Source: Chlorobiaceae bacterium (GTDB lineage Bacteria > Bacteroidota > Chlorobiia > Chlorobiales > Chlorobiaceae). From it: DNA of 64,000 bases. Below, in pieces: positions 10,592 to 20,038 of this stretch. Position 1 is the first letter of the stretch, and the number at the start of each line of letters is the position of its first letter. The translations under genes and the position numbers were made by a program. Where the stretch lies: the NCBI GenBank assembly GCA_012972835.1, contig JABDHK010000004.1:89530-153529 (forward strand), read 5' to 3'. A model generated the notes under the pieces. It was not told the DNA's origin and did not search any database. It worked only from the letters and a program-made list of their open reading frames with translations.

Positions 10592-11479
10592 CTATCTCAA
10601 CCTGGTTCCAATGCCGAGAAGGTCTGCGATATTGGCTTCTGGGTCGATTACAGGCTTGATAAGCGGTGAGGCACAGGTCAAAAGTGTGGTAACACCCGGC
10701 CCGTGACCGGCTTCCATGCAATCGCTGTGTACAACTATGCCGATACTGACAGCCCCTTTGCGGTATGCTCTGCCATAACGGTTGTCATGATCCAGCAGTG
10801 CAACAAAATCACCAAGGCGGATTTTATCGATACTGTACTCTTGAACCGTTTCAGCATCACTGGTCATGATGTCATAATCTCCTTTTGCCACATGGGCGGA
10901 ACCAATTCCCGATCCCATGCAGACTGCCGGCACAACCGTTGTAACCGGCACTTCAAGCACACCTCCTTCAAGTTCCCGAATCTTCATGGCCTTAAGCAAA
11001 GCAGGATCAAGATTGAACAGAATAATCTCAGGATAATCCGTAAGCTTTAGGCCCTGGCCTTTCCCGCGGATGATGATCGTATCGCTGTAAAGCATCTTTT
11101 CCTTGACTTCGCGCACAAAATCAACAATAACATGTTCAGACCCTCCATGATGACCAAGCACACGACCTTCAGCCCCTTTGACCTCACCAGTCGCGACTGT
11201 AGCAATGTTGCCGGCGCATGAGTAGATCTGCAATCCGACATTTGGATGCTCGAAGGGTTTATTGGTATCGGCAGTGCAGCTCACTCCTGGTTCTATATGA
11301 TCTCCCTGCCAGCCAAATGCAGGATCTCCGACCTGCACATTCAGAGTAATGCCTCCGATTGAAGGGAGAAGAAAGGGAGTCCCGTGATGATCGACCTCCC
11401 AGTTTCCTCTGGTTTTCGGCTGTCCTGGCTGGCACTGCAACAGAAATTCTACAAGATGCTGTTCGTTGGTGTTAAGCAT
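10592..11479 (-). CDS. DUF4438 domain-containing protein
   Basis: A 295-residue soluble protein that fits the DUF4438 family, with glycine-rich segments ([45 protein letters not shown]). No biochemical role is established for the family as far as I know. Conserved His and Asp residues in the middle suggest a metal or ligand site, but this is inference. The start ATG at 11479 is preceded by TATAGGAGG-like bases in the minus direction, a good ribosome binding site. It follows the Cys-motif gene at 11502 with a 22-base gap, so the two may be cotranscribed. Confidence 0.8.
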   Translation of the reverse strand: MLNTNEQHLVEFLLQCQPGQPKTRGNWEVDHHGTPFLLPSIGGITLNVQVGDPAFGWQGDHIEPGVSCTADTNKPFEHPNVGLQIYSCAGNIATVATGEVKGAEGRVLGHHGGSEHVIVDFVREVKEKMLYSDTIIIRGKGQGLKLTDYPEIILFNLDPALLKAMKIRELEGGVLEVPVTTVVPAVCMGSGIGSAHVAKGDYDIMTSDAETVQEYSIDKIRLGDFVALLDHDNRYGRAYRKGAVSIGIVVHSDCMEAGHGPGVTTLLTCASPLIKPVIDPEANIADLLGIGTRLR

Positions 11480-11501
11480 AACTTCTTTTTATAGGAGGTT
11501 A

Positions 11502-12299
11502 TTATGAATCAAATCCCGGACGAATAAAGGCTCGTGCAGTGGGAAAGACAACTTCAATGGAACGACGCAACCGGTCAAGATGAACAAGAAGAGCAAGAGT
11601 TCTATCCTCCTGTGCCGGATACTCGCTGAAAAGCACACTCCATGCGGCAAGCGAGCGATCAATGGCTATCAAGGCAATTTTTGCGGTACCGCAGGCATCG
11701 CTCTGATCTTCTTGCTGTTCGCTCACAGGTTCACTCATGCGACCTTCAACTGCACGGACAATTTTCGGATAGATAAAATAGTGATAATGCCGGATGACCT
11801 GGAGATGCTCTTCAAGAGAGTGAGGATGATTGGTCAGCAGCGATTCCTCCGCTTCAGAAAGCTCGTCAACCACAGCAAACCAATCATTAACCATGCCGGC
11901 ATAAACAAGAGCGGCGTTCGCACAAGGATGCTCACGGGCATTCTGCTGTAAACTCTCATAGGGTTCGGACAACGTTTCCTTCCGCAGCTCTTCAGGATCA
12001 ATACCCTCTTTTGCTGCTATAGCCCTGATCAGACGCATGGCATGAACCAGTGCTTCGCTCATATCCTGCCAAAACCGAGCGTTCAAAGCGTCAAAATCCT
12101 GCAAGGCATCTGCGCCATGCCGCTCTTCAGATTCTATCTGAAACTGCAGACAACGTGAGGTAAATGCGCAACGCTTGCACCAACGGTCGCAATAGTTATA
12201 GATTCCAGGAATCAGATCTGATTCAGCGCCCATTGGTTGTGCTTTTGAGTTATCGTTGCCATCACTGCGTATGGAAATCTTGAAATTCAGTCTCAACAT
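11502..12299 (-). CDS. Conserved hypothetical protein with CxxxCxxCxxxxxC motif
   Basis: A 265-residue protein I cannot assign to a named family. Near the N-terminus (about residues 37-49) it has four cysteines spaced CxxxCxxCxxxxxC (YCDRWCKRCAFTSRC), which could bind Zn or an Fe-S cluster. The rest is rich in helix-forming and acidic residues, with no signal peptide or membrane segment. It sits 22 bases upstream of the DUF4438 gene. Presence of a cluster is inference from the cysteine spacing only. Confidence 0.7.
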   Translation of the reverse strand: MLRLNFKISIRSDGNDNSKAQPMGAESDLIPGIYNYCDRWCKRCAFTSRCLQFQIESEERHGADALQDFDALNARFWQDMSEALVHAMRLIRAIAAKEGIDPEELRKETLSEPYESLQQNAREHPCANAALVYAGMVNDWFAVVDELSEAEESLLTNHPHSLEEHLQVIRHYHYFIYPKIVRAVEGRMSEPVSEQQEDQSDACGTAKIALIAIDRSLAAWSVLFSEYPAQEDRTLALLVHLDRLRRSIEVVFPTARAFIRPGFDS

Positions 12300-12386
12300 T
12301 ACAAGAACCTATCCCGTTGTCTGAGCACTCTACAGGAATAGTCCTGTCGTATAAGGTAAGGAAATAGAGAAAAAAAATTACTCCCC

Positions 12387-12827
12387 CTACCAATCAACAC
12401 GCCCTCTCAGCGATTTGAGGTCTGAACGCTTCTCCTTTGATTCAAGTCGTTTAATTCTTGAGCTATAGGTTGGTCTTGTCCTCCTGCGCTTTTCAGGAGG
12501 CAAGGCAACGCTCTCCAAAATCATCTGAAGCCTCAGGAGGGCATCCTCACGGTTTTTTTCCTGTGTGCGATAACGCTGAGCTTTAATAACAAGAACTCCC
12601 GCTTTTGACATGCGCTGATCCCTCCGGGAGAGCAGACGCTCTTTTATCTCATCCGGAAGAGAAGATGCCTTGATATCAAAACGCAAATGAACCGCACTCT
12701 CAACCTTGTTGACATTCTGCCCGCCTGCTCCCTGTGAACGCATGGTATGCAGCTCAATTTCAGTAAGGGGAACAGTTATTTCCAGCTCTCTTTTTACCAC
12801 TTTTTTTACAGCTGTTAACGATAGCAT
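12387..12827 (-). CDS. arfB: Peptidyl-tRNA hydrolase ArfB (YaeJ), ribosome rescue factor
   Basis: A 146-residue release-factor-like protein that hydrolyses peptidyl-tRNA on stalled ribosomes. The catalytic GGQ is at residues 35-37 within MRSQGAGGQNVNKVES, a strong family signature. The C-terminal tail is rich in Lys and Arg (KRRRTRPTYSSRIKRLESKEKRSD), as needed to enter the empty mRNA channel. It is much shorter than RF1/RF2 and lacks their codon-recognition domain. It lies 24 bases downstream of the HAD gene on the same strand. Confidence 0.93.
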   Translation of the reverse strand: MLSLTAVKKVVKRELEITVPLTEIELHTMRSQGAGGQNVNKVESAVHLRFDIKASSLPDEIKERLLSRRDQRMSKAGVLVIKAQRYRTQEKNREDALLRLQMILESVALPPEKRRRTRPTYSSRIKRLESKEKRSDLKSLRGRVDW

Positions 12828-12851
12828 AGACTCCCATTATAACAGAATTGG

Positions 12852-13442
12852 CTACAGAGCTGCAAGCGCAATGATTGTATCAGACCAGGAGTCAAATAAG
12901 ATGCTTTTTATGCCTACAGTTGCAGCCGAGCGGCAGTTTTCGTGCTTGTCGTCTATAAGCACAAATTCATGCGCGCCCAATCCTGAATCTTCAAGAACAT
13001 GCTGAAACGCTTCAGGTGAGCTTTTCAGAAACCCATGTTCATAGGAAAGATAGTAGCGCTCCCGATTACTCAGCAGGGGATAGTGATGCTTGAGATGGGC
13101 AAAGTGCAGGGGATCAGTATCGCTCATGATCCAGATCCTGTGCTCTCTGCTGAGAGCTTCCACGGCCTCCTCTGCTCCTGTCAATGGGGTAAAGACATTC
13201 TGCCACCGCTCCCTTATTTCTCCATGACTCATACTTCCAGTCATCGAATCACGGCCAATCATGCAGAGATAGTCGAGTGGGGCAATGATGCCTTGATCAA
13301 ACCTGACTTTAAGCTCTCCTTCACAATATTTCTTCGACAAAGCATGCGGATCTGAATTCCCTTCAGACACTACAGCAGTGCAGAATCGCAAAAAATCCAC
13401 AGAAGCTACCACGTTCCCGATATCAAGTAAAATAATACTCAT
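12852..13442 (-). CDS. HAD superfamily hydrolase
   Basis: A HAD hydrolase of about 196 residues. Motif I is reduced to LLDIGNVVA, with the nucleophile Asp near residue 6 and a following residue G-N where DxD is usual. Motif II is IMSDTD, and the Lys/Asp region is VLIDDKHENCRSA. This matches the YihX/epoxide-hydrolase-N-like group of HAD proteins; the substrate is unknown. I chose ATG 13442 because it is preceded by GAGGGAG and matches the usual HAD start. A longer frame reaching 13523 would run through a perfect hairpin and is unlikely. It is followed closely by arfB. Confidence 0.85.
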   Translation of the reverse strand: MSIILLDIGNVVASVDFLRFCTAVVSEGNSDPHALSKKYCEGELKVRFDQGIIAPLDYLCMIGRDSMTGSMSHGEIRERWQNVFTPLTGAEEAVEALSREHRIWIMSDTDPLHFAHLKHHYPLLSNRERYYLSYEHGFLKSSPEAFQHVLEDSGLGAHEFVLIDDKHENCRSAATVGIKSILFDSWSDTIIALAAL

Positions 13443-13448
13443 ACTCCC

Positions 13449-13475
13449 TCTTCTCTTCTTTTCTTTTCTTTTCTG
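13449..13475 (-). repeat. Short AAAAG tandem repeat before the HAD start
   Basis: On the coding (minus) strand, this pure-purine tract contains three AAAAG-type units directly upstream of the ribosome binding site of the HAD gene. Such tracts can slip in length and alter translation, but with only three units this is speculative. Confidence 0.4.
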
Positions 13476-13502
13476 GTGATGGTGACCTCTTTGGAGCAAA
13501 CA

Positions 13503-13548
13503 GCAGAAACACAAAGAGCGCATGGTGATGCGCCCTTTGTGTTTCTGC
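13503..13548. terminator. Long perfect hairpin between csp and the HAD gene
   Basis: Arms of 14 bp (13503-13516 and 13535-13548) match perfectly. After one mismatch a further 6 bp pair (13518-13523 with 13528-13533), leaving a 4-base loop. It lies downstream of the cold-shock gene and upstream of the HAD gene, both on the minus strand. There is no long T-run on either side, so it may be a terminator for csp, an attenuator or an mRNA-stabilising stem. Confidence 0.6.
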
Positions 13549-13707
13549 CATAGTTGAAACTGGTTGGCTTCTTCTGGAAAAGCCTTGTGCGGTTAATCAT
13601 AACAACCACATTCATAAATAAAAACGGTGAATGCTGATAACTAATCCGCCGTCAAAGCCGCTCGGACTAAACGACGTGAAGAACCCGTCCTATGGTTCGG
13701 AAATAAT

Positions 13708-13917
13708 TTAGAGAGGAGTTACATCTTCAGCCTGGAGGCCTTTTGCTCCCTGGGTTACTTCCATCAAGACTTTCTGGCCTTCTACAAGCGTTTTGCGACC
13801 TGTGCCATTGATAGCACTATGATGCACAAAAACATCTTTTCCGCCTTTCTGCTCAATAAAACCGTACCCTTTTTCTTCGTTGAACCATTTAACAGTTCCT
13901 TCGACCTGATTACCCAT
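13708..13917 (-). CDS. Cold shock protein, CspA family
   Basis: A 69-residue single cold-shock domain, the usual length. The RNA-binding motifs RNP1 (KGYGFIEQ) and RNP2 (DVFVHHSAI) are intact. It acts as an RNA chaperone that melts mRNA structure. It is a single gene with a long A/T-rich upstream region (13918-14080), which is typical for a csp 5' leader. The best terminator candidate is the hairpin at 13503-13548. Confidence 0.96.
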   Translation of the reverse strand: MGNQVEGTVKWFNEEKGYGFIEQKGGKDVFVHHSAINGTGRKTLVEGQKVLMEVTQGAKGLQAEDVTPL

Positions 13918-14080
13918 ATCTACCTCTTTTTATTTTTGCCATTTAAATGTGGCGTTACAATGAACGAACCTCGACATGAGGCGTTCAAAAACTAATATAT
14001 TTTTGGTAAAATGAATTTACTCACTTTATGCTAATTCAAAAAGGAAGTTTGACCGTTTACGCTATTTTTTTTATATCGAC

Positions 14081-14113
14081 AAAAAAAACCATGAAGCCCT
14101 CCTGAAGAGCTTC
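14081..14113 (-). terminator. Terminator after the WD40 gene
   Basis: In the minus direction a GAAGC/GCTTC-based stem (14093-14113, one internal mismatch) is followed after four bases by a run of eight T. This is a standard Rho-independent terminator 31 bases after the WD40 stop. Confidence 0.75.
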
Positions 14114-14143
14114 TGGCTGTTATAAACCCGATATAATAGCCCC

Positions 14144-15094
14144 TTACCTCATTCCCCACAGCTTAATCTTGCGGTCATCACTTCCACTTGCAATTATTTT
14201 TCCATCCGGAGAGACATCAACTGATTGCACCTCAAGAACGTGACCTCTATAGGTATGAAGCAACTTTCCTGACTCTACATCCCACAGACGAACCGATTCA
14301 TCGTTTGCTGCACTGACAACTTTGGTACCCTCGGGGTTGAAACAAACGCTGCGGACAGCATCTAAATGACCTTCAAACACTCGTATAATCTCTCCGCTTT
14401 TTGCGTCCAGAATCTTGACCTTGGCATCACGCCCGCAGAAAACAATAAGCTTATCATCAGGACTGAAAGCCAAAGCATGGGAGAGGCGGTCGCCGGTATT
14501 GTAGTTGGCAATATTTTTACCTGTTTCTACATCCCATATTTTTATGATGGGTTCTTCTCCGCAGCTTGCAATTTTTTTACCATCATGACTGTAAGCAAGA
14601 CACTCAATATATGATTTGTGACCCAGAAACCTTGATAGTTCTTTTCCTGTTTCAACATCCCAGAGTCTGATCGTTGTATCACGTGAACAGCTCGCCACAA
14701 TTTTGCTGTCAGGACTGAAAGCCACCATACGTACCGCTGTATCATGACCTTTACAAACATGCAAACACTGACCAGTCAAAGCATCCCATATTCTTACTGT
14801 ACTATCGGTGCTTCCGCTGGCAAGTCGTTTACCATCACGGCTGAAATCGATACACTCCACCCATGTGTCATGCCCTTTCATGGTAAGCAGCTGTTTGCCG
14901 GATTCTACATCCCACAGCATAAGCTGTTCATCAAAACTACCACTGACAAGTTTTTTGCCATTAGCACTGAATTTTACACCCAGCACCCTGTCGAGATGGC
15001 CTTCCATCGTCTTTATCAGGTTAGCATCCTCAATAACCTTTGGAAGTTTCAATTCTACTTCCTTTTTCCCGAATAAGTTTGATAAGAAACCCAT
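14144..15094 (-). CDS. WD40 repeat protein
   Basis: A 316-residue protein made almost wholly of seven WD40 repeats, enough for one closed beta-propeller. The repeats end in LWD, IWD, LWD, IWD, ILD, LWD and LWG, and most start with GH. A short N-terminal segment (FLSNLFGKKEVELKLPK) precedes them. There is no signal peptide, so it is a cytoplasmic scaffold for protein contacts; the partner is unknown. It is a single gene with its own terminator. Bacterial WD40 proteins are common in Chlorobi and Cyanobacteria. Confidence 0.9.
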   Translation of the reverse strand: MGFLSNLFGKKEVELKLPKVIEDANLIKTMEGHLDRVLGVKFSANGKKLVSGSFDEQLMLWDVESGKQLLTMKGHDTWVECIDFSRDGKRLASGSTDSTVRIWDALTGQCLHVCKGHDTAVRMVAFSPDSKIVASCSRDTTIRLWDVETGKELSRFLGHKSYIECLAYSHDGKKIASCGEEPIIKIWDVETGKNIANYNTGDRLSHALAFSPDDKLIVFCGRDAKVKILDAKSGEIIRVFEGHLDAVRSVCFNPEGTKVVSAANDESVRLWDVESGKLLHTYRGHVLEVQSVDVSPDGKIIASGSDDRKIKLWGMR

Positions 15095-15213
15095 AACAAT
15101 AGTCTTGTTTGAATTGATACTCTTTTACTGGCCACAGATCGCCGGGATGAAGGCGCTGATTTTAATCGTGCAATTTAAAAAAAAATATCACCTTCCCCGA
15201 ATTCTCACCACTA

Positions 15214-16353
15214 TCAGGAAAAATTGTAGCTTCTCCCTTTCCAGAGAGTACCGCTCCCGAATTTTATCTTAATAAATGAATTCAAGGCTATGGCAAGCAA
15301 AACAATCTGGGAAAGCACATGAAGAAAAGCTATAGAAAGTGAATGACGAAATACCTGCGCAATGATAAGTCTGCAGAGCAGAGCTACAATAATCTGTGAA
15401 AAAGGGAGCCAGAACAAGGGAACACTGAACTCCCCTGCCAGCAGTGAACGAATCAGAAATGCATAAGGCACAACATAGAGTGCTGCAATCAGCGCTATCA
15501 ACAAAAAAAGCCCCGGTGTACTGTAACCAATTGCTGCAAAAAGATTTTTTGAAAACCCTTCCCAAAGCTCTTTGAAGTTACGGTACATCCTGCAACTCAC
15601 CACATCGGTACCGTTATAAGCCACCACTATGCCACCGGCTTTTTTCACTGCCTTGCAAAGCCAGACATCTTCGACAATAGCATCCCTGACAGCTGCATGA
15701 CCGTTAATACGCTCATAAAACTCCCTGCGAAAAAGAATAAACTGTCCGTTGGCAAAACTGAACGCCGGCCTCGGGCTGGTACGCACAAGTCGAAGCGGCA
15801 GATAGCACATAAGAATAACATGGATCAGCGGAACTACCAGCTTTTCCCAGAACGAGCCGAGCTCCTGATGAGGCATAATTGAAAGCATGTCCCCACCTGA
15901 CCCCATTATCGCTGCAACGGATCGACTGAGGGCATCCGGCTCATGCATGGTGTCGGCATCAGTAAAAAGCAGCAGTTCACCCCTTGCGTGACGGCTGAGC
16001 TGACTGCATGCCCAGCTCTTGCCGTGCCATCCTCTGGGAAGAGGCTCACCCTGCAAAACCCGCAAGCGTCCCTCGGACTCCGTGACAAGTCGATCCAGCA
16101 GCTCCGGAGTGGCATCAGTTGAGCCGTCATCAAGGACATGAATCTCATATGATCCATAGTCCTGCCGAAGTAGCGAACGGACGCAGCGTTCGATGTTCAA
16201 CGCTTCATTACGGGCAGGCACCATGACTGAAACCAATGGTCCTGCATTGGGAATATTTTTCGGCATGCAGGGAAAGTCAATCAGGTTTCTCAGCAACAGC
16301 CCTAAAAAAAACAGCAATGAAAGCAGAACTACTATCTGGTAAACAAAGAGCAT
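15214..16353 (-). CDS. cruC: Family 2 glycosyltransferase, likely chlorobactene glucosyltransferase CruC
   Basis: A 379-residue membrane glycosyltransferase. An N-terminal hydrophobic segment (residues 1-25) precedes a GT2 catalytic domain with VSVMVPARNE, the DDGSTD motif and the metal-binding DAD (LLFTDADTM). A C-terminal half holds about three membrane segments. The WHGKSWAC and EDVWLCK blocks resemble carotenoid glycosyltransferases of the CrtQ/CruC type. In C. tepidum I recall cruC lying shortly before hisG and bchK, and the same order is seen here, which supports CruC. It would glucosylate OH-chlorobactene in the chlorosome envelope. The alternative is a general GT2 of unknown substrate. 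Confidence 0.75.
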   Translation of the reverse strand: MLFVYQIVVLLSLLFFLGLLLRNLIDFPCMPKNIPNAGPLVSVMVPARNEALNIERCVRSLLRQDYGSYEIHVLDDGSTDATPELLDRLVTESEGRLRVLQGEPLPRGWHGKSWACSQLSRHARGELLLFTDADTMHEPDALSRSVAAIMGSGGDMLSIMPHQELGSFWEKLVVPLIHVILMCYLPLRLVRTSPRPAFSFANGQFILFRREFYERINGHAAVRDAIVEDVWLCKAVKKAGGIVVAYNGTDVVSCRMYRNFKELWEGFSKNLFAAIGYSTPGLFLLIALIAALYVVPYAFLIRSLLAGEFSVPLFWLPFSQIIVALLCRLIIAQVFRHSLSIAFLHVLSQIVLLAIALNSFIKIKFGSGTLWKGRSYNFS

Positions 16354-16362
16354 AGAGGCTAT

Positions 16363-16388
16363 TAAAAAAGGCCGCCCTTACGGGCAGC
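16363..16388 (-). terminator. Terminator after hisG
   Basis: In the minus direction a GCTGCCC/GGGCGGC stem with a 4-base loop is followed by CTTTTTT. It separates hisG from cruC, so cruC probably has its own promoter close to its start. Confidence 0.75.
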
Positions 16389-16417
16389 CAGCAAGTTCAT
16401 GAGTACGGCGAAAAGTT

Positions 16418-17302
16418 TCAGTCGATCAATTTGTTGATGTCATACTCAAAAATCCCCTCAGCACCTGCTCGTTTGAGTTCCGGAATAAGGTGGCGAACGA
16501 TTTTTTCTTTAACAATAACCTCAAGAGCCACCCACCCGTCTTCAGAAAGATGTGATATGGTCGGCTGGCGCAAGGCTGGAATAATTGCAATAATCTTGTC
16601 AAGCGCAGATTTCGGGGCATTCATTTTCAGCCCTACCTTTCCCTGAGCGTTGATGGCCCCCTGCAGCAGCATAGCCATATTTTCTATCTTCTCGCGCTTC
16701 CATGGATCATTCCATGAATTTTTGTTCGCGATCAACTTTGTATTCGACTCAAGAATGGTATCAACAATCCTCAGCTTGTTTGCCCTGAGCGAAGAGCCAG
16801 TTTCAGTCACTTCAACAATAGCATCAGCAAGATCAGGTGGCTTGACCTCTGTAGCACCCCAGCTGAACTCCACCAAAGCATTAACTCCGTTTTTGGCAAG
16901 GTATTTCTTGGTAATATTTACCACTTCAGTCGCTATATGCTTTCCTTCAAGATCCTTTACGGATTGTACCGGAGAGTTTTCAGGCACGCAAAGCACCCAG
17001 CGCACCGGCCTCATGGATGCTTTAGAATAGACAAGGTCGGCAACCTCAACGACATCGGCATCAGTTTCAATAATCCAGTCCTTGCCGGTCAAGCCGACAT
17101 CAAAGGCACCAAGTTCAACATAGTGAGCCATTTCCTGCGCTCTGATAAGAATGGCTTCCAGCTCATCGTCATCTATTGAAGGAAAATAGGATCGGCTCTG
17201 AACAGAAAAATGAAATCCTGCATGAGCAAACAGATCGATTGTTGAATCCTGCAGACTTCCTTTCGGCAAACCAAGCTTTAGAACTTTGTTTGAAGTATCC
17301 AT
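16418..17302 (-). CDS. hisG: ATP phosphoribosyltransferase, long form
   Basis: The first enzyme of histidine synthesis, condensing ATP and PRPP. The start [11 protein letters not shown] and the block [28 protein letters not shown] are typical of HisG. At about 294 residues it is the long form with a C-terminal ACT-like regulatory domain ([24 protein letters not shown]), so histidine feedback is expected. ATG 17302 has GAGAGAG about 10 bases upstream. An alternative ATG at 17329 overlaps the lpxH stop codon as TAATG, which would couple the two genes. Confidence 0.94.
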   Translation of the reverse strand: MDTSNKVLKLGLPKGSLQDSTIDLFAHAGFHFSVQSRSYFPSIDDDELEAILIRAQEMAHYVELGAFDVGLTGKDWIIETDADVVEVADLVYSKASMRPVRWVLCVPENSPVQSVKDLEGKHIATEVVNITKKYLAKNGVNALVEFSWGATEVKPPDLADAIVEVTETGSSLRANKLRIVDTILESNTKLIANKNSWNDPWKREKIENMAMLLQGAINAQGKVGLKMNAPKSALDKIIAIIPALRQPTISHLSEDGWVALEVIVKEKIVRHLIPELKRAGAEGIFEYDINKLID

Positions 17303-17328
17303 AATAACAGCTCTCTCTAAAATTAACA

Positions 17329-18057
17329 TTAAAACATTTTGAGTTGAAAATCCCCATTTTGGAAAACACCATAGGGCATACTTCCATCAATCCATGAACC
17401 AAGATTGACATACCTGCATGATGGCACGGAAAGTTCCTTTATTCCCTGAACATGATTATGACCGCAGACAAAATAATCAAACTCCCTTTCCGCAGCCAAG
17501 GATTCTGCAAAATCTAACAGCCGGTCTGTGTCAAAAACAGTATCGCTTGGTTTATGCTTACGGCTTAACCGCGATAAACCTTTCATCAAACTAATAGCCA
17601 GATCCGGATGAATCTCCAAAAGAGAGAGATTAAAGCGGTTCCTTACAAAACGGGCAAAAAGCTTATAGCCGAGATCCCCTTTCCCAAGACCATCTCCATG
17701 GGCAACCAGGAATTTAGAGCTCTCTATCGTCAGCTCATGCAAGCCGTACATCGTTTTAATCCCGAGCTCATCGTCAAAATAGCGACCGAGATAAAAATCA
17801 TGATTTCCTGCTAAATAAACCACCTCGATATTGTGGCGTACAAGATCAGACAATAAACAAATAAATCTGGTAAACCCCTTTGGAATGAGATGACGAAACT
17901 CCATCCAATAATCAAAAATATCGCCAAGCATAAAGAGTGAACGACCTTCTGCCTTTATAATGGCAAAAAGCCGTTCGAGGTTGTCAAGCTTGAGCTGCTC
18001 ACTTTTTTCGTCCTGCAGTCCTATATGAATGTCGCTGATGAAATAAACTGCCTGCAT
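17329..18057 (-). CDS. lpxH: UDP-2,3-diacylglucosamine diphosphatase (LpxH-like)
   Basis: A metallophosphoesterase of about 242 residues for lipid A synthesis (UDP-diacylglucosamine to lipid X). All metal-binding motifs are present: SDIHIG, GDIFDYW, GNHD, HGDG and GHNH. ATG 18057 is preceded by GAGGGGGGAT, a very strong ribosome binding site, so I prefer it to the upstream ATG at 18072. The stop overlaps a possible hisG start. A related LpxG/LpxI-independent phosphoesterase role cannot be excluded, but the motif set fits LpxH. Confidence 0.88.
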   Translation of the reverse strand: MQAVYFISDIHIGLQDEKSEQLKLDNLERLFAIIKAEGRSLFMLGDIFDYWMEFRHLIPKGFTRFICLLSDLVRHNIEVVYLAGNHDFYLGRYFDDELGIKTMYGLHELTIESSKFLVAHGDGLGKGDLGYKLFARFVRNRFNLSLLEIHPDLAISLMKGLSRLSRKHKPSDTVFDTDRLLDFAESLAAEREFDYFVCGHNHVQGIKELSVPSCRYVNLGSWIDGSMPYGVFQNGDFQLKMF

Positions 18058-18081
18058 ATCCCCCCTCTTCATGCGTTCATC

Positions 18082-18795
18082 TTACAAAAACCGTGCAGCG
18101 GCAATGACAGCAAGAGGAATGGTAAGGTTGTCTACCTCTTTAGGACTGATACCTTCCACAATCGTTGCAATAATCGCAATGGTCACAATCTTTCCCGCAT
18201 CAAATGATTCTGGCACAATGAGGTGAACAAAGAAAAGACCGGCAAAAATACTTCCAACAAGAAAGGCAAGACTGCCTTCAACGCTTTTATCGCTCAGCAC
18301 ACGGTATTTCAATTTTCCGTATCGTGTACCAATAATTGGAGCCAGACCATCACCCCAGCCAAGCATAGCCATTGCCATCACTCCAGCAGGCTGTTTGTAA
18401 TAGACGGTACCGCAAATCATGGCCACAATCACAAAATAGAGGGTACCTTTGAGCAATTCACGCTTGTTGCCGGTTCTGGTCATGGTTTTCACCGCCTGAT
18501 CGTCTTCATCGGCAAACAAACCCTTCTGAATCAACAATAGAGTCCAGACAGCAAATACGGTAATATTAAGATAGTGCGACCAGTCGCCATCAACAAAAAG
18601 AGGAAGAAAAACAATGGCAGAACCAGCACAAATATGGGTGATCTTACGGCTGATATCCCTTGGAAGTGCGTGATTGGTTACAAGGTAATCCATCAAGGGA
18701 GGAACGCTGAATACATAGGCAAAGGTCAGCAAGGTAACCAATGCATTATGCCAGACAACTGGAAGCGAAAAAAAGGTTGTATGAAAAGTACCCAT
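18082..18795 (-). CDS. Phytol/prenol kinase-like protein (dolichol kinase/CDP-DAG synthase fold)
   Basis: An integral membrane protein of about 237 residues with six to seven hydrophobic segments. RKITHICAG near the N-terminus and LGWGDGLAPIIGTRYG, with KSVEGSLAF after it, are the signature of the VTE5 phytol kinase/dolichol kinase group. These enzymes phosphorylate free isoprenoid alcohols. It lies directly downstream of bchK, whose product attaches farnesol to bacteriochlorophyllide c, so salvage of free farnesol or phytol is a sensible role; this is inference. ATG 18795 and an upstream ATG at 18840 both lack a clear ribosome binding site. Confidence 0.8.
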   Translation of the reverse strand: MGTFHTTFFSLPVVWHNALVTLLTFAYVFSVPPLMDYLVTNHALPRDISRKITHICAGSAIVFLPLFVDGDWSHYLNITVFAVWTLLLIQKGLFADEDDQAVKTMTRTGNKRELLKGTLYFVIVAMICGTVYYKQPAGVMAMAMLGWGDGLAPIIGTRYGKLKYRVLSDKSVEGSLAFLVGSIFAGLFFVHLIVPESFDAGKIVTIAIIATIVEGISPKEVDNLTIPLAVIAAARFL

Positions 18796-18937
18796 ACCAT
18801 TACAATGATTAAAGATTACGCTATTTTCAGCAAAACACAACTTTTGAAAACAGGCCGGATAAATTACCCTGAAAAAAATATTCCTTCACTGAAAACCATT
18901 GTAATGCTTACACCTCCTTGATGAGAAAACCAATAGA

Positions 18938-19945
18938 TCACATCCCTTGTAGGTACTTCGAACCAACCATTCCGGCAACCAGCAAATTGTTGAGTAAAAA
19001 AAGAATATTGTTGATAACCTGAAAACGGAGAAACGTATTGTGTTCCTGAACATCACTCTTTCCAATGGAATGACCAAATCCATCTTCAACAGCATTCTTC
19101 ATAAATGATATTCCACCTTTTGGATCACGCAAAAGCTGCACCTGAATAACAAGATTCAAGGCAAGACCAATTAAAACAAAGGCTGCGGGAATAATAAAAC
19201 CCCACGTAAATGAAAGATAGGCAAGAACAGCAAAGACAATGTCGATAATCAGAAATGAGACCAGAAAGGTATTTTGAGCACCAATCATAACAGTCAACGA
19301 CTTGAGACCACCTTCCTTATCGCCTTCAGCTGATTTGAAATCATTAAGAATGATCAGAGCGACAGCCATAAAAAAGTTTAAGCTGGCAAGCCATAGAGCT
19401 TCAGGACGAATATCGCCGAACAAGGCATTCGCTGATAAAAAAGAGACAAAACCATAAGAAAAGCCTACTGCGGGTGCCGAGGTAAGAATATTTTTTTTCA
19501 GCTTGAGAGGCGGAGCAGAATAGATATAAGCCACAAAAAGAGCTGCGAGAATTGAACAGAAAATAACCATCCCCCGAATTCCACCGAGATGCAGACCAAT
19601 AAACACTCCAATCCCTATGGCCAGCAGAAGAACCACAATACTGTTGCCTAAAGCCTCCTTTTCGGTTAAACGACCTGAAGGAATAGGGCGGGAAGGTTCA
19701 TTGACCCTGTCGAGATCAAGATCAAAATAGTCATTGACAGACTGGCTGAACCCTGTACCGAGAGGACCAAACATCAGAAAAATGGCAAGCAGCAGAAGAT
19801 AGTCGTGAACCGTTGGCTGCATGGCACCAGAAGCCATTACACCACCGGCAAGACATGGAAAAACGCTGATCCAGGTTACAGGATCAAGCAGTTCAAGATG
19901 TGCTCTAACTTTATCGATCAACCCAAGTTTTGCGGGAACTGGCAT
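18938..19945 (-). CDS. bchK: Bacteriochlorophyll c synthase BchK (UbiA family)
   Basis: A 335-residue UbiA-type membrane prenyltransferase that esterifies bacteriochlorophyllide c with farnesyl diphosphate. The Asp-rich motif NDYFDLDLDRVNEPSRPIPSG (about residues 71-91) is the (bacterio)chlorophyll synthase signature. About eight hydrophobic segments follow. The family also includes BchG/ChlG. I choose BchK because of the context (cruC, hisG, bchK, miaB in the order I recall from C. tepidum) and the divergent GDKEGGLKSLTVMIG second motif. It acts in the cytoplasmic membrane and supplies chlorosome pigment. Confidence 0.88.
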   Translation of the reverse strand: MPVPAKLGLIDKVRAHLELLDPVTWISVFPCLAGGVMASGAMQPTVHDYLLLLAIFLMFGPLGTGFSQSVNDYFDLDLDRVNEPSRPIPSGRLTEKEALGNSIVVLLLAIGIGVFIGLHLGGIRGMVIFCSILAALFVAYIYSAPPLKLKKNILTSAPAVGFSYGFVSFLSANALFGDIRPEALWLASLNFFMAVALIILNDFKSAEGDKEGGLKSLTVMIGAQNTFLVSFLIIDIVFAVLAYLSFTWGFIIPAAFVLIGLALNLVIQVQLLRDPKGGISFMKNAVEDGFGHSIGKSDVQEHNTFLRFQVINNILFLLNNLLVAGMVGSKYLQGM

Positions 19946-20038
19946 GCTTTACTTCACTCCAAAGCCCCGGTCAGGGCTTTTTTTAGAACAGTGGTTAAAA
20001 AACAACAATTTACAAATCCAGCGCAAGATAAAAAACTC

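Noticed and set aside
13443..13523. N-terminal extension of the HAD protein
   Set aside because: It would translate through a perfect hairpin and a purine repeat, and has no similarity to HAD starts; ATG 13442 has a good ribosome binding site.
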